This document shows positions 8,717-16,873 of a stretch of DNA of 64,000 bases, piece after piece (positions within the stretch are counted from its first letter, which is position 1; each line of letters opens with the position of its first letter). This DNA comes from Candidatus Saccharimonadota bacterium (GTDB taxonomy: Bacteria > Patescibacteriota > Saccharimonadia > Saccharimonadales > Saccharimonadaceae). Position numbers and translations under genes: made by a program. The notes beneath the pieces are model-generated. The model was given only the letters and a program-made list of their open reading frames with translations. It made no database searches and was not told the origin of the DNA. The stretch is from NCBI GenBank assembly GCA_009783235.1, contig WRHN01000002.1, positions 1-64,000 of the forward strand, given 5' to 3'.

Positions 8717-10393
8717 TTACATTTTACCATAAATTTTACCTGCAATTTCAGCAATAGTCCCCCACGAATAACCGTCAGTTAAAATCACCTGAATATAATC
8801 ACCTTTGTTTGAATAAACAATTCCCGCATCGTGCAAAAGTCCCCAGAGAAATCCTACCTTGTCAGCCACCACGGCGTTGCCGCCAAGGCCTGCTGGAATA
8901 CCTTGTCGAAAGCGCTGGGCTTTCATGGCGCTAATAAAGCGATTATTATCAATCGGCAGTTCTTGACTATAAATACGCCGCAAAAAGTTCGCCAAATCCA
9001 TAGCGGCCGTTCGCATATCGAGATTGCCGAAATAAGTCACCGAGCTAGCACCAATTTCGTGCGCTTCGTTTTCGACATTCTTCAGACCTTTTTCGTCAAG
9101 CCAAGCCCGCGGACAGTCATTGTCGCTATTAATAATCATCGTCTCAAAACAACTCGGGGGGCTACCCGATTTCAACATTGAATAACCCACAAAAAGTTTA
9201 TAAGTGCTGGCCGCGGTGAACTGTTTCCACTGGTTGATATAAATATTTCGACCTCGCCCAGTCAAATCCATAGTTACAATAGCCACATTTTTGTCGCCAT
9301 ATAAATACTCCAGCTCCGCCGCCAGGCCGATAAAATCATCCGTGAACTTGCGATCGTAAATAGTACCAGGATAAATATGCGCTAGTTCAATCGCCACCAC
9401 GTTACCAGCCGCTCCGTCAATAATTTCGCTAATTGTATCAACGGCTCCCTGATAGTCGATGCCCCAGCCAGCCTTGCCCGCGGTCTGCGAGCTCACCACA
9501 CCGTTGACAAGATTCACCCTGTTATTCTCGGCACTTTGATTTAAGGTCGCTAGGTCAGTCTTCTCCAAAAACCCCCTGACTTCGTCAATGTTCACCCCTA
9601 CGTCAATGTCAGCTTTTTCTTCGTTGGGCGCAAAATTTAGCCACTTTATAGCATCGCGAAATTCAGCCTGAACACGACGTTCGTTTTTATAATCAAAAGT
9701 CAAGCCGCCGCTCAGGGCCGACTGCACCCTGGCAAGCACTGTCTCAACCGTGGCCGTCGAAACCACTGGACGCAAAATATGAATGTCGCAAAACATAGTG
9801 CTTTGCTGGCTAATCCTCAGCACCAGCTCACCACTACAAATATCGGCGCTATCCACACCTTGGTCGCCAACTTCCAACCCAAACTGCGCCTCTACCAGAA
9901 TAAGCTGGTCGTCCTTGACCGTGATCGTAGCATTGACCGGCTCTTTTTGCGCTAGACTCGTGCCGATACCCAACTGAGTATCTGGATAAATATCAATGTT
10001 GCGCGGCCAAAACAGGCTAAACGGCACGAAACGCCAGCCCAGCGAATAATCTATAGTCGACGAAACTTGCCCGCCAACATCAATGGACGCTCCTAATTCT
10101 AGCAAAGAAAATTCTATCTGTTCGCCAGCCGGGTTTTCAATTATAACTTTTCTAGACTCATAATTAGCTAACAGCGACTCAGCAATTTCCGTACTATTTT
10201 TCCGCGACACATTTAGCCCATCAATACTAGTATTAAAGCGCGCCAAATCTCCAGGGTAAAACATTTGTGCGCCAACTTCGACCAAAACTAAGAAAAACAG
10301 TGTCCACGAGACCAGCCACCAACGACTAATTTGTTTGCGTTGGTATTTTTGTTTTGTCTCGCTGTAGGCCTCTCTTAAACTTTGGCCTTCCAT
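8717..10393 (-). CDS. Membrane-anchored serine hydrolase of the class A beta-lactamase fold
   Basis: Predicted 558 aa from the ATG at 10393, chosen because AGAGGAAG lies about 8 nt upstream; an earlier in-frame ATG at 10432 lacks such a site. A short basic cytoplasmic part precedes one membrane helix (about 24-43). Repeated domains then resemble the peptidoglycan-binding domains of VanW/L,D-transpeptidase proteins (SIDGLNVS, SLLELGASIDVGG). A C-terminal penicillin-recognising fold has S-x-x-K (ASTYK, S396/K399), SDN (423-425) and KVG (512-514). It probably acts on cell-wall peptides or binds beta-lactams outside the cell. True beta-lactamase activity is uncertain. It sits between the two transketolase halves, overlapping the upstream gene by 19 nt, which is an odd place for a wall enzyme. 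Confidence 0.8.
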   Translation of the reverse strand: MEGQSLREAYSETKQKYQRKQISRWWLVSWTLFFLVLVEVGAQMFYPGDLARFNTSIDGLNVSRKNSTEIAESLLANYESRKVIIENPAGEQIEFSLLELGASIDVGGQVSSTIDYSLGWRFVPFSLFWPRNIDIYPDTQLGIGTSLAQKEPVNATITVKDDQLILVEAQFGLEVGDQGVDSADICSGELVLRISQQSTMFCDIHILRPVVSTATVETVLARVQSALSGGLTFDYKNERRVQAEFRDAIKWLNFAPNEEKADIDVGVNIDEVRGFLEKTDLATLNQSAENNRVNLVNGVVSSQTAGKAGWGIDYQGAVDTISEIIDGAAGNVVAIELAHIYPGTIYDRKFTDDFIGLAAELEYLYGDKNVAIVTMDLTGRGRNIYINQWKQFTAASTYKLFVGYSMLKSGSPPSCFETMIINSDNDCPRAWLDEKGLKNVENEAHEIGASSVTYFGNLDMRTAAMDLANFLRRIYSQELPIDNNRFISAMKAQRFRQGIPAGLGGNAVVADKVGFLWGLLHDAGIVYSNKGDYIQVILTDGYSWGTIAEIAGKIYGKM

Positions 10394-11166
10394 TTCGTTG
10401 CTTCCTCTTTGCTCGGCGCTTTGCCGTGCCATTTATAATCGCCCTCAATGTCGCTGACGCCCTTACCCGGCACGGTATGCGCCAAAATGGCGGTCGGTCG
10501 GTCGGTTACGATCTTCGCCGTGCCAACTGCGCCAATGAAACTTTCCATGTTGTTGCCGTCAATCTCCGCCACATGCCAGCCAAAACTCTCACATTTTGCC
10601 TGGAGATTTTCCAACGGCATAACTTCTTCTGTTGATCCGCTAATTTGGATTTCGTTGCGATCAATAATCAAAATCAAATTGCCCAGTTTATATTTCGCGC
10701 CGAACATCAAGCTCTCCCAAACATTGCCTTCTTGCATTTCGCCATCGCCCACCACCACATAAACAAAACGTTTATATTGTTCTTCGCGCTTCTGAATAGC
10801 CAGCGCCATGCCAGCCGCCTGACCAATGCCCTCGCCGAGTGGCCCCGAAGTGGTTTGAATTAGCTCCGGCATGGCAACCCGCTCGGGATGCCCCTGCAGC
10901 TTAGAACCAAATTTACGCAGGGTCGCAAGCTCACCCTTAGGAATTTTACCGAATTCTGCTAAAGTAGCGTACTGCACTGGCGCCACGTGCCCATTCGACA
11001 ACATGAACAAATCTTTGTCCGTCAAAATCTCGCCGTAAAGCGCCGTCAAAATCTCGACCAAACCTAGCGACCCAGCAGTGTGGCCCGAACCAGCCGCCGC
11101 CAGCATATCAATAATATTTTTTCTAATATTTTTAGCGTGTTTTTCAAGTCTGGGCAGATCAACCAC
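10375..11166 (-). CDS. Transketolase, N-terminal (thiamine diphosphate-binding) subunit
   Basis: The 263-aa N-half of split transketolase binds the diphosphate of the cofactor. GSGHTAGSLG, SNGHVAPVQYA, TTSGPLGEGIGQAAGMA and the GDGEMQEG metal/ThDP motif are visible. It needs the C subunit at 7772-8713. It overlaps Rpe by 8 nt upstream and the serine hydrolase gene downstream, so it lies inside one operon of pentose phosphate genes. Confidence 0.94.
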   Translation of the reverse strand: MVDLPRLEKHAKNIRKNIIDMLAAAGSGHTAGSLGLVEILTALYGEILTDKDLFMLSNGHVAPVQYATLAEFGKIPKGELATLRKFGSKLQGHPERVAMPELIQTTSGPLGEGIGQAAGMALAIQKREEQYKRFVYVVVGDGEMQEGNVWESLMFGAKYKLGNLILIIDRNEIQISGSTEEVMPLENLQAKCESFGWHVAEIDGNNMESFIGAVGTAKIVTDRPTAILAHTVPGKGVSDIEGDYKWHGKAPSKEEATKWKAKV

Positions 11167-11836
11167 GACGAGCCGTCACCTTCCTGTCTTGCGCTACCGC
11201 GTGCGCACGTGCCGCCAAAATATCCTCTAGCATTTTCCACGCATTTTCTGGGTTCTTACTATCTACCACGGCCGCTCCAGCGTTAATAACGTTCACGCCC
11301 GACAAAGACATTTTCTTAATATTGTCAGCATTGGCGCCTCCGTCCCAACCGATTTCAACCGTTGGATTTATCGCACGAATCGAGCTAACTTTGCTGAGCA
11401 TCGACAAAATCGCCTCACCGCCGTTAAACCCCAGTTTGCCGCCAAAAATTAAACAGTGATCACAAAGACTAATCAACTCCGCCGCATCTTCCGGCTGAGT
11501 GTCGGGCAAAATCGCTACGCCAGCTTTGATGCCAAATTTTTTAATATAATGCAGAAATTCCAAAATTTCGCCCTGCGATTCCGCGTGCAAAATAATCATG
11601 TGCGGATTTAGCGATATGGCCGTCTCTAGCCAGCCGCGCGGCTCTTTAACCATCAAGTGCAGATCGACTTTCTGCTCTGGATTGAGATAAATTTGATTGA
11701 GACTAACAGTTTGCGACGGGGCAAACACTCCGTCAGTAATGTCAATTTGCACGCGCGGCGCAAACGCCAGTTTGGCTGACTTTTCCGCAAAATCATCTGG
11801 TGTAGCCGCCAAAATAGTCGGGCAAATCATTGCCAT
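11159..11836 (-). CDS. rpe: Ribulose-phosphate 3-epimerase
   Basis: Interconverts ribulose-5-P and xylulose-5-P, supplying the phosphoketolase substrate. It is a TIM-barrel protein of about 225 aa with the N-terminal CPTILAATPDDF, the metal/catalytic stretch QIDITDGVFAPS, DLHLMVKEP and the phosphate loop region EIGWDGGAN. The ATG at 11836 is preferred: it lies 1 nt after the rpiB stop, with GGAGG 9 nt upstream. The longer frame from 11860 would start inside rpiB without a binding site. Confidence 0.94.
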   Translation of the reverse strand: MAMICPTILAATPDDFAEKSAKLAFAPRVQIDITDGVFAPSQTVSLNQIYLNPEQKVDLHLMVKEPRGWLETAISLNPHMIILHAESQGEILEFLHYIKKFGIKAGVAILPDTQPEDAAELISLCDHCLIFGGKLGFNGGEAILSMLSKVSSIRAINPTVEIGWDGGANADNIKKMSLSGVNVINAGAAVVDSKNPENAWKMLEDILAARAHAVAQDRKVTARRG

Positions 11837-11837
11837 T

Positions 11838-12299
11838 TTACGCGTCCTCCAATTTATCAATCATTCTGTTGCGCCGCCTATAACGCTCTACTCCCGCAAA
11901 CGGCGCCGTCAAAAACGCGTCAATAATCGCCGCGGTCAGTTCATCATCTTTCTCCAAAATGTCCGCCGGCAAAGCTAAAACATTGGCGTCGTTATCTTTG
12001 CGAGATTGAATTATCTCTTCACGGTCGCGCACCACCGCCGCACGAATTCCCTCAAAACGATTAGCCGCCATGGCTACGCCCTGACCCATGCCGCACATTA
12101 AAATCGCCCTGGAATCTTCGCTGTCCTGGTCGCCGAGCAATTTCAAACAAGCAGCCTGCACAAAAATCGGGTAGTCATCGTCTTTGTTATAACTCTTAGC
12201 GCCACAGTCCACCACGTCATAGCCGCGTTTTTCCAAATACGCAAAAACCTTGCGTTTTAACTCGAACCCCCTGTGATCCGCACCCAAATAAATCTTCAT
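11838..12299 (-). CDS. rpiB: Ribose-5-phosphate isomerase B
   Basis: Interconverts ribose-5-P and ribulose-5-P. The 153-aa RpiB/LacA-type protein starts MKIYLGADHRGFELK. The catalytic cysteine lies in MCGMGQGVAMAANR and the arginine segment in GIRAAVVRD. AAAGGAGGG precedes the ATG. It stands upstream of rpe, transketolase and phosphoketolase, so ribose from nucleoside or nucleotide breakdown could feed the fermentation (inference). Confidence 0.95.
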   Translation of the reverse strand: MKIYLGADHRGFELKRKVFAYLEKRGYDVVDCGAKSYNKDDDYPIFVQAACLKLLGDQDSEDSRAILMCGMGQGVAMAANRFEGIRAAVVRDREEIIQSRKDNDANVLALPADILEKDDELTAAIIDAFLTAPFAGVERYRRRNRMIDKLEDA

Positions 12300-12310
12300 T
12301 TTCCCTCCTT

Positions 12311-12775
12311 TTATAAATTATTAAAGCTTTCCTTTAATCTCTCAATATCTTTGTTCAGGCCTTCCATGACTTTTTCTAGCTCGTCTTGTTGCCGGCTTAA
12401 TTCTTCACCATCATCAGGGTCTTCACCGTTCTGACGCGCCTCGTTGTAAGCTCTAGTTCTGGTTTCGTAATCATCTTTGTCAATATAATAACGTGTAAAA
12501 TTAGAATAAAGTTGGTGATAATCGCTCTCGAGCTCTCTGATTTTTCTGTATTGCGGGTTAAGCAATTCGCCAAACGGCACCACGCCAAGACGCACCACTT
12601 CTCCCGATCTGCCATCTTCATTAAACTCCTTGACCTGCGCGGTGATGTCGCGTTTGTAATTTTGCACTTCGACATGCGAATAGACAAATATCGCCGCACT
12701 TAACAATCCAACCACCACCAAAATAAACAAAAATCCCAGTCCTGTCATTTTTAAAATCTTTTTTGACTTTTTCAT
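12311..12775 (-). CDS. Unknown membrane-anchored coiled-coil protein
   Basis: The 154-aa protein has a lysine-rich start, one N-terminal membrane helix (about 11-32) and a long charged segment predicted to be helical, with heptad-like Glu/Leu spacing near its C-terminus (RQQDELEKVMEGLNKDIERL). The topology suggests that the charged part is outside or periplasm-like. I recognise no family. It starts 4 nt after the stop of the 91-aa gene and is the second gene of the pentose phosphate operon. Confidence 0.7.
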   Translation of the reverse strand: MKKSKKILKMTGLGFLFILVVVGLLSAAIFVYSHVEVQNYKRDITAQVKEFNEDGRSGEVVRLGVVPFGELLNPQYRKIRELESDYHQLYSNFTRYYIDKDDYETRTRAYNEARQNGEDPDDGEELSRQQDELEKVMEGLNKDIERLKESFNNL

Positions 12776-12779
12776 TTTT

Positions 12780-13055
12780 TTACCCCACTACCGCCAACAC
12801 GATTATTATGATTACTACCAAAATTCCGCCGCCGATTAAAACCAGCCAAGTTTTATCTAAGTTGAGAGTTTTACTGGTCGCGTAATCTTTGATGTATACC
12901 GAATCTTCCACGCCATCTACGTCTTCTGGCTCCAAATTCACCTGCCTAGACTTCGCCGCAACTTTGCCGCCGCCTTCGGTTTTTTCTTTGAGTTCCGCCG
13001 CGATGCGTTTTTGTAGTTCGCTGCGATTATCATTTAAGTTTACAAGTATTCCCAT
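12780..13055 (-). CDS. Unknown small tail-anchored membrane protein
   Basis: The 91-aa protein has a hydrophilic N-terminal 65 residues and ends in one hydrophobic helix (WLVLIGGGILVVIIIIVLAV), a C-tail-anchor layout. It has no known motif. It is the first gene of the operon that continues to acetate kinase. The promoter box lies only 7 nt upstream of the ATG, so its mRNA is probably leaderless. Confidence 0.65.
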   Translation of the reverse strand: MGILVNLNDNRSELQKRIAAELKEKTEGGGKVAAKSRQVNLEPEDVDGVEDSVYIKDYATSKTLNLDKTWLVLIGGGILVVIIIIVLAVVG

Positions 13056-13062
13056 GTTTCAT

Positions 13063-13068
13063 ATTTTA
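13063..13068 (-). promoter_or_regulatory. Extended -10 box directly before the 91-aa gene (leaderless)
   Basis: Minus-strand TGCTAAAAT, with the hexamer at 13063-13068, ends 7 nt before the ATG at 13055. Transcription should begin at or within a base or two of the start codon. It would drive the whole pentose phosphate/phosphoketolase operon. The -35 region is weak. Confidence 0.6.
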
Positions 13069-13100
13069 GCATAAAAAGAATTTTTCTAAATGCTTACGCT

Positions 13101-13128
13101 TTATTTTTTAAAAATTATCTGTTACAAT
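13101..13128 (+). promoter_or_regulatory. Probable promoter of the aquaporin gene
   Basis: TACAAT at 13123-13128 with a poor -35 (TTATTT, 13101-13106, 16-nt spacing). A strong AAGGAGG site follows at about 13149, 11 nt before the ATG at 13167. Confidence 0.5.
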
Positions 13129-13166
13129 CAAAAGCATAATAACTTAAAAAGGAGGAAGAGTTAGAA

Positions 13167-14177
13167 ATGGCAACAAAAAAGGCCGCTGCTAAAAAACCGG
13201 CAGCTAAAAAATCCGCCGCAAAGAAACCGACAAAGAAAATTGCGGCGAAAAAAGTGGTGGCGAAGTCTTCAGCAGTAAAAGCTGCTGGATCTAAAACAGC
13301 AAAAAAATTAACCGTTAAAGAAAAAGCTTTGACCATCAAACCAGGCGCTTTAATCGCCGAGTTTTTGGGCGTCTTTATTCTAGCTAGCATGGCAATAGTA
13401 TTTGCTAACACTGGTGTGGAATTTCTACTGGTAATCATCGCGATTATCGTAATCTTCGCAGTGATTTCTGGCGCGCACCTAAACCCAGCCGTCTCATTTG
13501 CGGCCTGGATCAATCGCAAAATGTATTGGCCAAAACTACTTTCGTTTATCGCAGCACAATCTTTGGGCGCAGTTCTAGCGTTTTTTGTCATGGGCGCGTT
13601 CATTAACGAACAAAATGCTACTTATGCCGAAGACGGCACTCGCACTGTTGCGACAGTTGAGAGCAAATTAATCGAGATGGGCTATGTCACAGAAGAAGAC
13701 ATTGACGGTAAAACCACCGCTGAAGTTGTCGCGGAAGTAACTGGCGGACAGGCGACTGTCGAGCAAGTTGCCTCACAAATCGGCGTCAAATCATCCTTCA
13801 GCGTTCCTGAGATTACCGCTCATAAAGAACTTTACGTTTTCTTTGTGGAACTTGTTGGCTCAATCATAGTCGGCCTTGGCGCGGGCTTTGCCCTGCTGAC
13901 TAGTCGTCGAAAATCACTTTCTCGTGGCTTTGCTTACGGTGGTGCGATTTTCATTGGCTTAGCTATTGCTGGCGGCGCGGCTGTCTTGAACCCAGCTCTG
14001 GCTGGCGCGATTCAAGCCTTCCCACTAAGCGGTGATTTCGCAACGGTAATCTGGCCGTACATCATCTTTATTCTAGCCACTACCGTTGGTGTAACCATTG
14101 GTTTCAGCCTGTACAACGTCATGCTAAAAGATGCTGACGCTTGCACTTGCGGCCCCGACTGCAACTGTGGCAAGTAA
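13167..14177 (+). CDS. Aquaporin/glycerol facilitator-family channel with histone-like tail
   Basis: The 336-aa MIP-family channel has both NPA signatures: GAHLNPAVS in the first half and AVLNPALAG in the second. It probably passes water, glycerol or another small neutral solute. Three oddities are visible. The first about 55 residues are a Lys/Ala/Pro repeat (AAAKKPAAKKSAAKKP type) like histone H1 or bacterial histone-like tails. A hydrophilic insert of about 75 residues follows the third helix. The C-terminus ends in a cluster of four cysteines (CTCGPDCNC). The ATG has AAGGAGG upstream. A terminator follows, so it is a single-gene unit. Confidence 0.9.
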   Translation: MATKKAAAKKPAAKKSAAKKPTKKIAAKKVVAKSSAVKAAGSKTAKKLTVKEKALTIKPGALIAEFLGVFILASMAIVFANTGVEFLLVIIAIIVIFAVISGAHLNPAVSFAAWINRKMYWPKLLSFIAAQSLGAVLAFFVMGAFINEQNATYAEDGTRTVATVESKLIEMGYVTEEDIDGKTTAEVVAEVTGGQATVEQVASQIGVKSSFSVPEITAHKELYVFFVELVGSIIVGLGAGFALLTSRRKSLSRGFAYGGAIFIGLAIAGGAAVLNPALAGAIQAFPLSGDFATVIWPYIIFILATTVGVTIGFSLYNVMLKDADACTCGPDCNCGK

Positions 14178-14201
14178 ATAGAGCTGACCGTTCTTATAAC
14201 G

Positions 14202-14227
14202 AAAAGCCCTCTCTAAGAGGGCTTTTT
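14202..14227 (+). terminator. Intrinsic terminator of the aquaporin gene
   Basis: Stem AAGCCCTCT / AGAGGGCTT with a short CTA loop, followed by a T-run (14222-14226). Confidence 0.85.
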
Positions 14228-14313
14228 CTTGTGGTTAATCGCGCTGTTTATTAGTCAGGTCGATTAATCTGGCGGCGCAATTTCATCCGCGGTAAAATTT
14301 AGTGGATTAGATA

Positions 14314-15354
14314 TTATTCCTCCCTAACTGGCGCATCAATCTGCATGACTTCTGATTTTTCTTCACCGCCCGCAATTTTAACCACGTCCTTATCGACTTT
14401 TTTGAACTCTTTTGAGGCGTTATTATAATGATTGACTGTCGTGCCCAATGAGTTACCAAGTCGATTCATCAGTTCACTATATTTTTCTAAATGCGAACCC
14501 AGGCGTGCCACCCGCTTTTGAATTTCTTTGGCTTGCTCTTCAATTTGCAAACTCCTGAGCCCTTGCAGCACCGTTTGCAGGTACGCCACGAACGTAGTCG
14601 GGCTAACAATAATCACGTGTTTATCACGAAAAGCATACTCGATTAAATCCCGTTTGTCGCCACCTGTCTCACCTACTCGAGCAATCAACATGTCGTAATA
14701 CAAAGCTTCGCTAGGTATGAACATAAACGCGAAATCCATAGTGTTTTCACTTGGGCGAATATATTTTGACGTCTCGTCGACTCTGTCTTTCAAATCATCG
14801 CGCACTTGCTTTGCCAAATTTTTCTTAGAAACGGCGTCCTTAGCCGCTATCATACGGTTATAATTTTCGAGGCTGAATTTTGAATCAATCGGCAAAATCA
14901 TTTTGTCTTTTAAAAACAAAGCCGCATCGACCAAATCGCCGTTTTTAAATTTATATTGTCGCTGCCACTGGTTGGGCGGAAAGAAATTTTCTAACACGGC
15001 TCCTAGCTGAAACTCGCCAAAATTGCCGCGATGCTTAGGGTTCAAAAGAATGTTTTGCAGATTTCTCAGCTCGTCTGTGGCGTTTAAAACTGTTTTATTA
15101 GTCTCCTCAAATTTCGTCATGCGCTCGGTGATATCCGCCACTAATTTTTGCGAAGCGGCGAATTGTTTGTGCACCGACTCATTTTGCTTGCCCATCTGTT
15201 CGGACATGACTTTTGCCATGTCGTCCATGCGCCGCGAAATGTCCACCAAGAACTTATCGTCGGTGCTGTTGTCTGTTGTTTTGTTAGCACGTAACAGCAA
15301 AAATATCACCAGGCCCAGTAAGGCCAATACCGCTATACTTAAGATAATTTCCAT
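14314..15354 (-). CDS. rmuC: RmuC-family DNA recombination protein
   Basis: A 346-aa RmuC protein, a predicted nuclease-fold factor that limits recombination at inverted repeats. An N-terminal membrane helix (about 4-23) precedes a coiled coil (about 35-95). The RmuC domain has the stretches NLQNILLNPKHRGNFGEFQL and FMFIPSEALYYDML. It is divergent from comEC, with 35 nt between the start codons. Its -10 box ends 7 nt before the ATG, so the mRNA is predicted to be leaderless. Confidence 0.92.
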   Translation of the reverse strand: MEIILSIAVLALLGLVIFLLLRANKTTDNSTDDKFLVDISRRMDDMAKVMSEQMGKQNESVHKQFAASQKLVADITERMTKFEETNKTVLNATDELRNLQNILLNPKHRGNFGEFQLGAVLENFFPPNQWQRQYKFKNGDLVDAALFLKDKMILPIDSKFSLENYNRMIAAKDAVSKKNLAKQVRDDLKDRVDETSKYIRPSENTMDFAFMFIPSEALYYDMLIARVGETGGDKRDLIEYAFRDKHVIIVSPTTFVAYLQTVLQGLRSLQIEEQAKEIQKRVARLGSHLEKYSELMNRLGNSLGTTVNHYNNASKEFKKVDKDVVKIAGGEEKSEVMQIDAPVREE

Positions 15355-15355
15355 A

Positions 15356-15383
15356 TTACTTATTTTAACACATTTGCTAGAAT
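15356..15383 (+). promoter_or_regulatory. Promoter of comEC (leaderless)
   Basis: TTACTT (15356-15361), 16 nt, then TAGAAT (15378-15383) with TGC before it. It ends 6 nt before the ATG at 15390. Confidence 0.6.
15362..15367 (-). promoter_or_regulatory. -10 box of rmuC (leaderless)
   Basis: Minus-strand TGTTAAAAT, with the hexamer at 15362-15367, lies 7 nt before the rmuC ATG. It falls inside the spacer of the opposing comEC promoter, so the two polymerases cannot bind together. Confidence 0.6.
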
Positions 15384-15389
15384 GTGATT

Positions 15390-16847
15390 ATGACTTTTTT
15401 CAAGCGCGAAATTCACGCTTCTTGGATTATTACTGCGGGATTTTTTGGTGTGCTGTTTGGCATTGGCTTTAGTTTGGTATTATATATCGGAGTTATTCCA
15501 GGTTGGATTTTGGCGACCTTAGTAATCCTGCTGCTGGTTTTGAGCCTACGTCAACATAAAATTTGGTGTGTCCTGCCAGCGCTGTTTGCGGGTCTTATTA
15601 TTGGCTTAGCGCGCGGTGGAACCGAGCGCGTAGTGTTAAATGTCTACGGCGATTTCATCGGTCAGGACGTAACCGTTACAGGCAAAGTATCAGAAGATCC
15701 AGATTTCGGATTGTCCGGAGATTTACGAGTCAAATTATCACACGTCCAGATTGACGGTATAGAGTTACCAGCCACAGTTTGGGCCAGCGCTATTTCTGGG
15801 CCGCTCAAACAAGTCAAACGCAGCGACATTGTTTCTGTCTCTGGTAATTTGAAAATTGGTTTTGCTAATTTTCCTGCCAGTATTAGTTTTGGAAAACTAA
15901 CGCACATCACGCGGGGAGATCAAGACGATTTGGCGCGCGACCTTCGCGACAGTTTTGGCGAAAAGCTTCGCGAAGTAATCAAAGCGCCCGAGGCCGATCT
16001 TGGCATGGGCATTTTGGCTGGGCAAAAACGCGCTCTGCCCAACCTGCTGTCCGAAGCTTTCATGGCCGCCGGCCTGACTCACATTATCGTCGCCAGCGGC
16101 TACAATTTAACTATATTGGTACGCTTTGCTCGACGTCTATTCGCTAAAATCTCGCGGTTCGCCGCCACTTCCGGAGCTATCATTTTGGTTTTGATTTTCG
16201 CTTCCGTGACTGGTTTCGGCCCGTCTATGATACGCGCCTGTTTGGTAACAATGCTGTCACTTTTTTGTTGGTATGTCGGCCGCAAAATGCACCCTGTTAC
16301 GTTGCTCTGTATAGTCGCTGGCATCACCGCGCTAATCAATCCTTATTTCGTCTGGGGCGACGCTGGTTGGTATATGAGCTTTGGAGCTTTTGCTGGAGTT
16401 ATCATAGTTTCGCCATTACTGCAAAATTATTTCTGGGGCGACAAAAAACCAAGTTGGTTTAGACAGATTTTCATAGACACCATGTGCGCCAGCTTAATCA
16501 CCATGCCAGTCATCGCTTTTTTCATAGGCAATTTTGCACCCTTTGGGTTGCTGGCCAACCTTTTAGTCTTGCCGATAGTGCCCTTTACCATGCTTTTGAC
16601 TTTTCTAGCCAGCATCTTTGCAATAATCTTGCCATTCGCGGCGGTTGTTCTTGCCCTGCCAGCAGGGTGGTTATTATCATATATAATCAAAGTCGCCGAA
16701 ACCGTGGCGAGTTTTCCAGGCGCTCTAAACCAGGTTGAATTTCCCGCCTGGGCGCTGGGCGCGTCTTATGCCTTATCGGTTTTAGTCGTTTTATATATGT
16801 GGCGCAAAACGAAATTCAACTTCCGCAATGACTACCTGGTTAAATAA
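15390..16847 (+). CDS. comEC: ComEC/Rec2-family DNA uptake channel
   Basis: An integral membrane protein of about 485 aa with the competence domain, which forms the channel moving single-stranded DNA across the membrane in natural transformation. Two or three N-terminal helices precede an OB-like soluble segment (DVTVTGKVSEDPDFG). The core domain contains LTHIIVASGYNLTILVRF and about nine helices. It stops after the membrane domain, so the C-terminal metallo-beta-lactamase-like nuclease domain of longer ComEC proteins is absent. The ATG at 15390 is chosen over the GTG at 15384, because the -10 box ends at 15383 and transcription should start near 15390. Confidence 0.9.
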   Translation: MTFFKREIHASWIITAGFFGVLFGIGFSLVLYIGVIPGWILATLVILLLVLSLRQHKIWCVLPALFAGLIIGLARGGTERVVLNVYGDFIGQDVTVTGKVSEDPDFGLSGDLRVKLSHVQIDGIELPATVWASAISGPLKQVKRSDIVSVSGNLKIGFANFPASISFGKLTHITRGDQDDLARDLRDSFGEKLREVIKAPEADLGMGILAGQKRALPNLLSEAFMAAGLTHIIVASGYNLTILVRFARRLFAKISRFAATSGAIILVLIFASVTGFGPSMIRACLVTMLSLFCWYVGRKMHPVTLLCIVAGITALINPYFVWGDAGWYMSFGAFAGVIIVSPLLQNYFWGDKKPSWFRQIFIDTMCASLITMPVIAFFIGNFAPFGLLANLLVLPIVPFTMLLTFLASIFAIILPFAAVVLALPAGWLLSYIIKVAETVASFPGALNQVEFPAWALGASYALSVLVVLYMWRKTKFNFRNDYLVK

Positions 16848-16848
16848 A

Positions 16849-16872
16849 AACGCCCCTCCATTTGAGGCGCTT
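16849..16872 (-). terminator. Terminator of the minus-strand hypothetical pair
   Basis: On the minus strand GCGCCTC ... GGAGGGGCG forms a stem with one mismatch, followed by TTTTTATTT. It lies between the convergent ends of comEC and the 128-aa gene. Confidence 0.6.
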
Positions 16873-16873
16873 C

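Noticed and set aside
8717-10393. Calling the serine hydrolase an antibiotic-resistance beta-lactamase
   Set aside because: It has the S-x-x-K, SDN and KVG elements, but the wall-binding-like N-terminal domains, membrane anchor and missing clear Glu166-type loop make that name unsafe.
13115-13603. Minus-strand open frame opposite the start of the aquaporin gene
   Set aside because: It arises from the Lys/Ala-rich repeats read backwards (Phe/Ala-rich product) and would run into the promoter region; no start signal.
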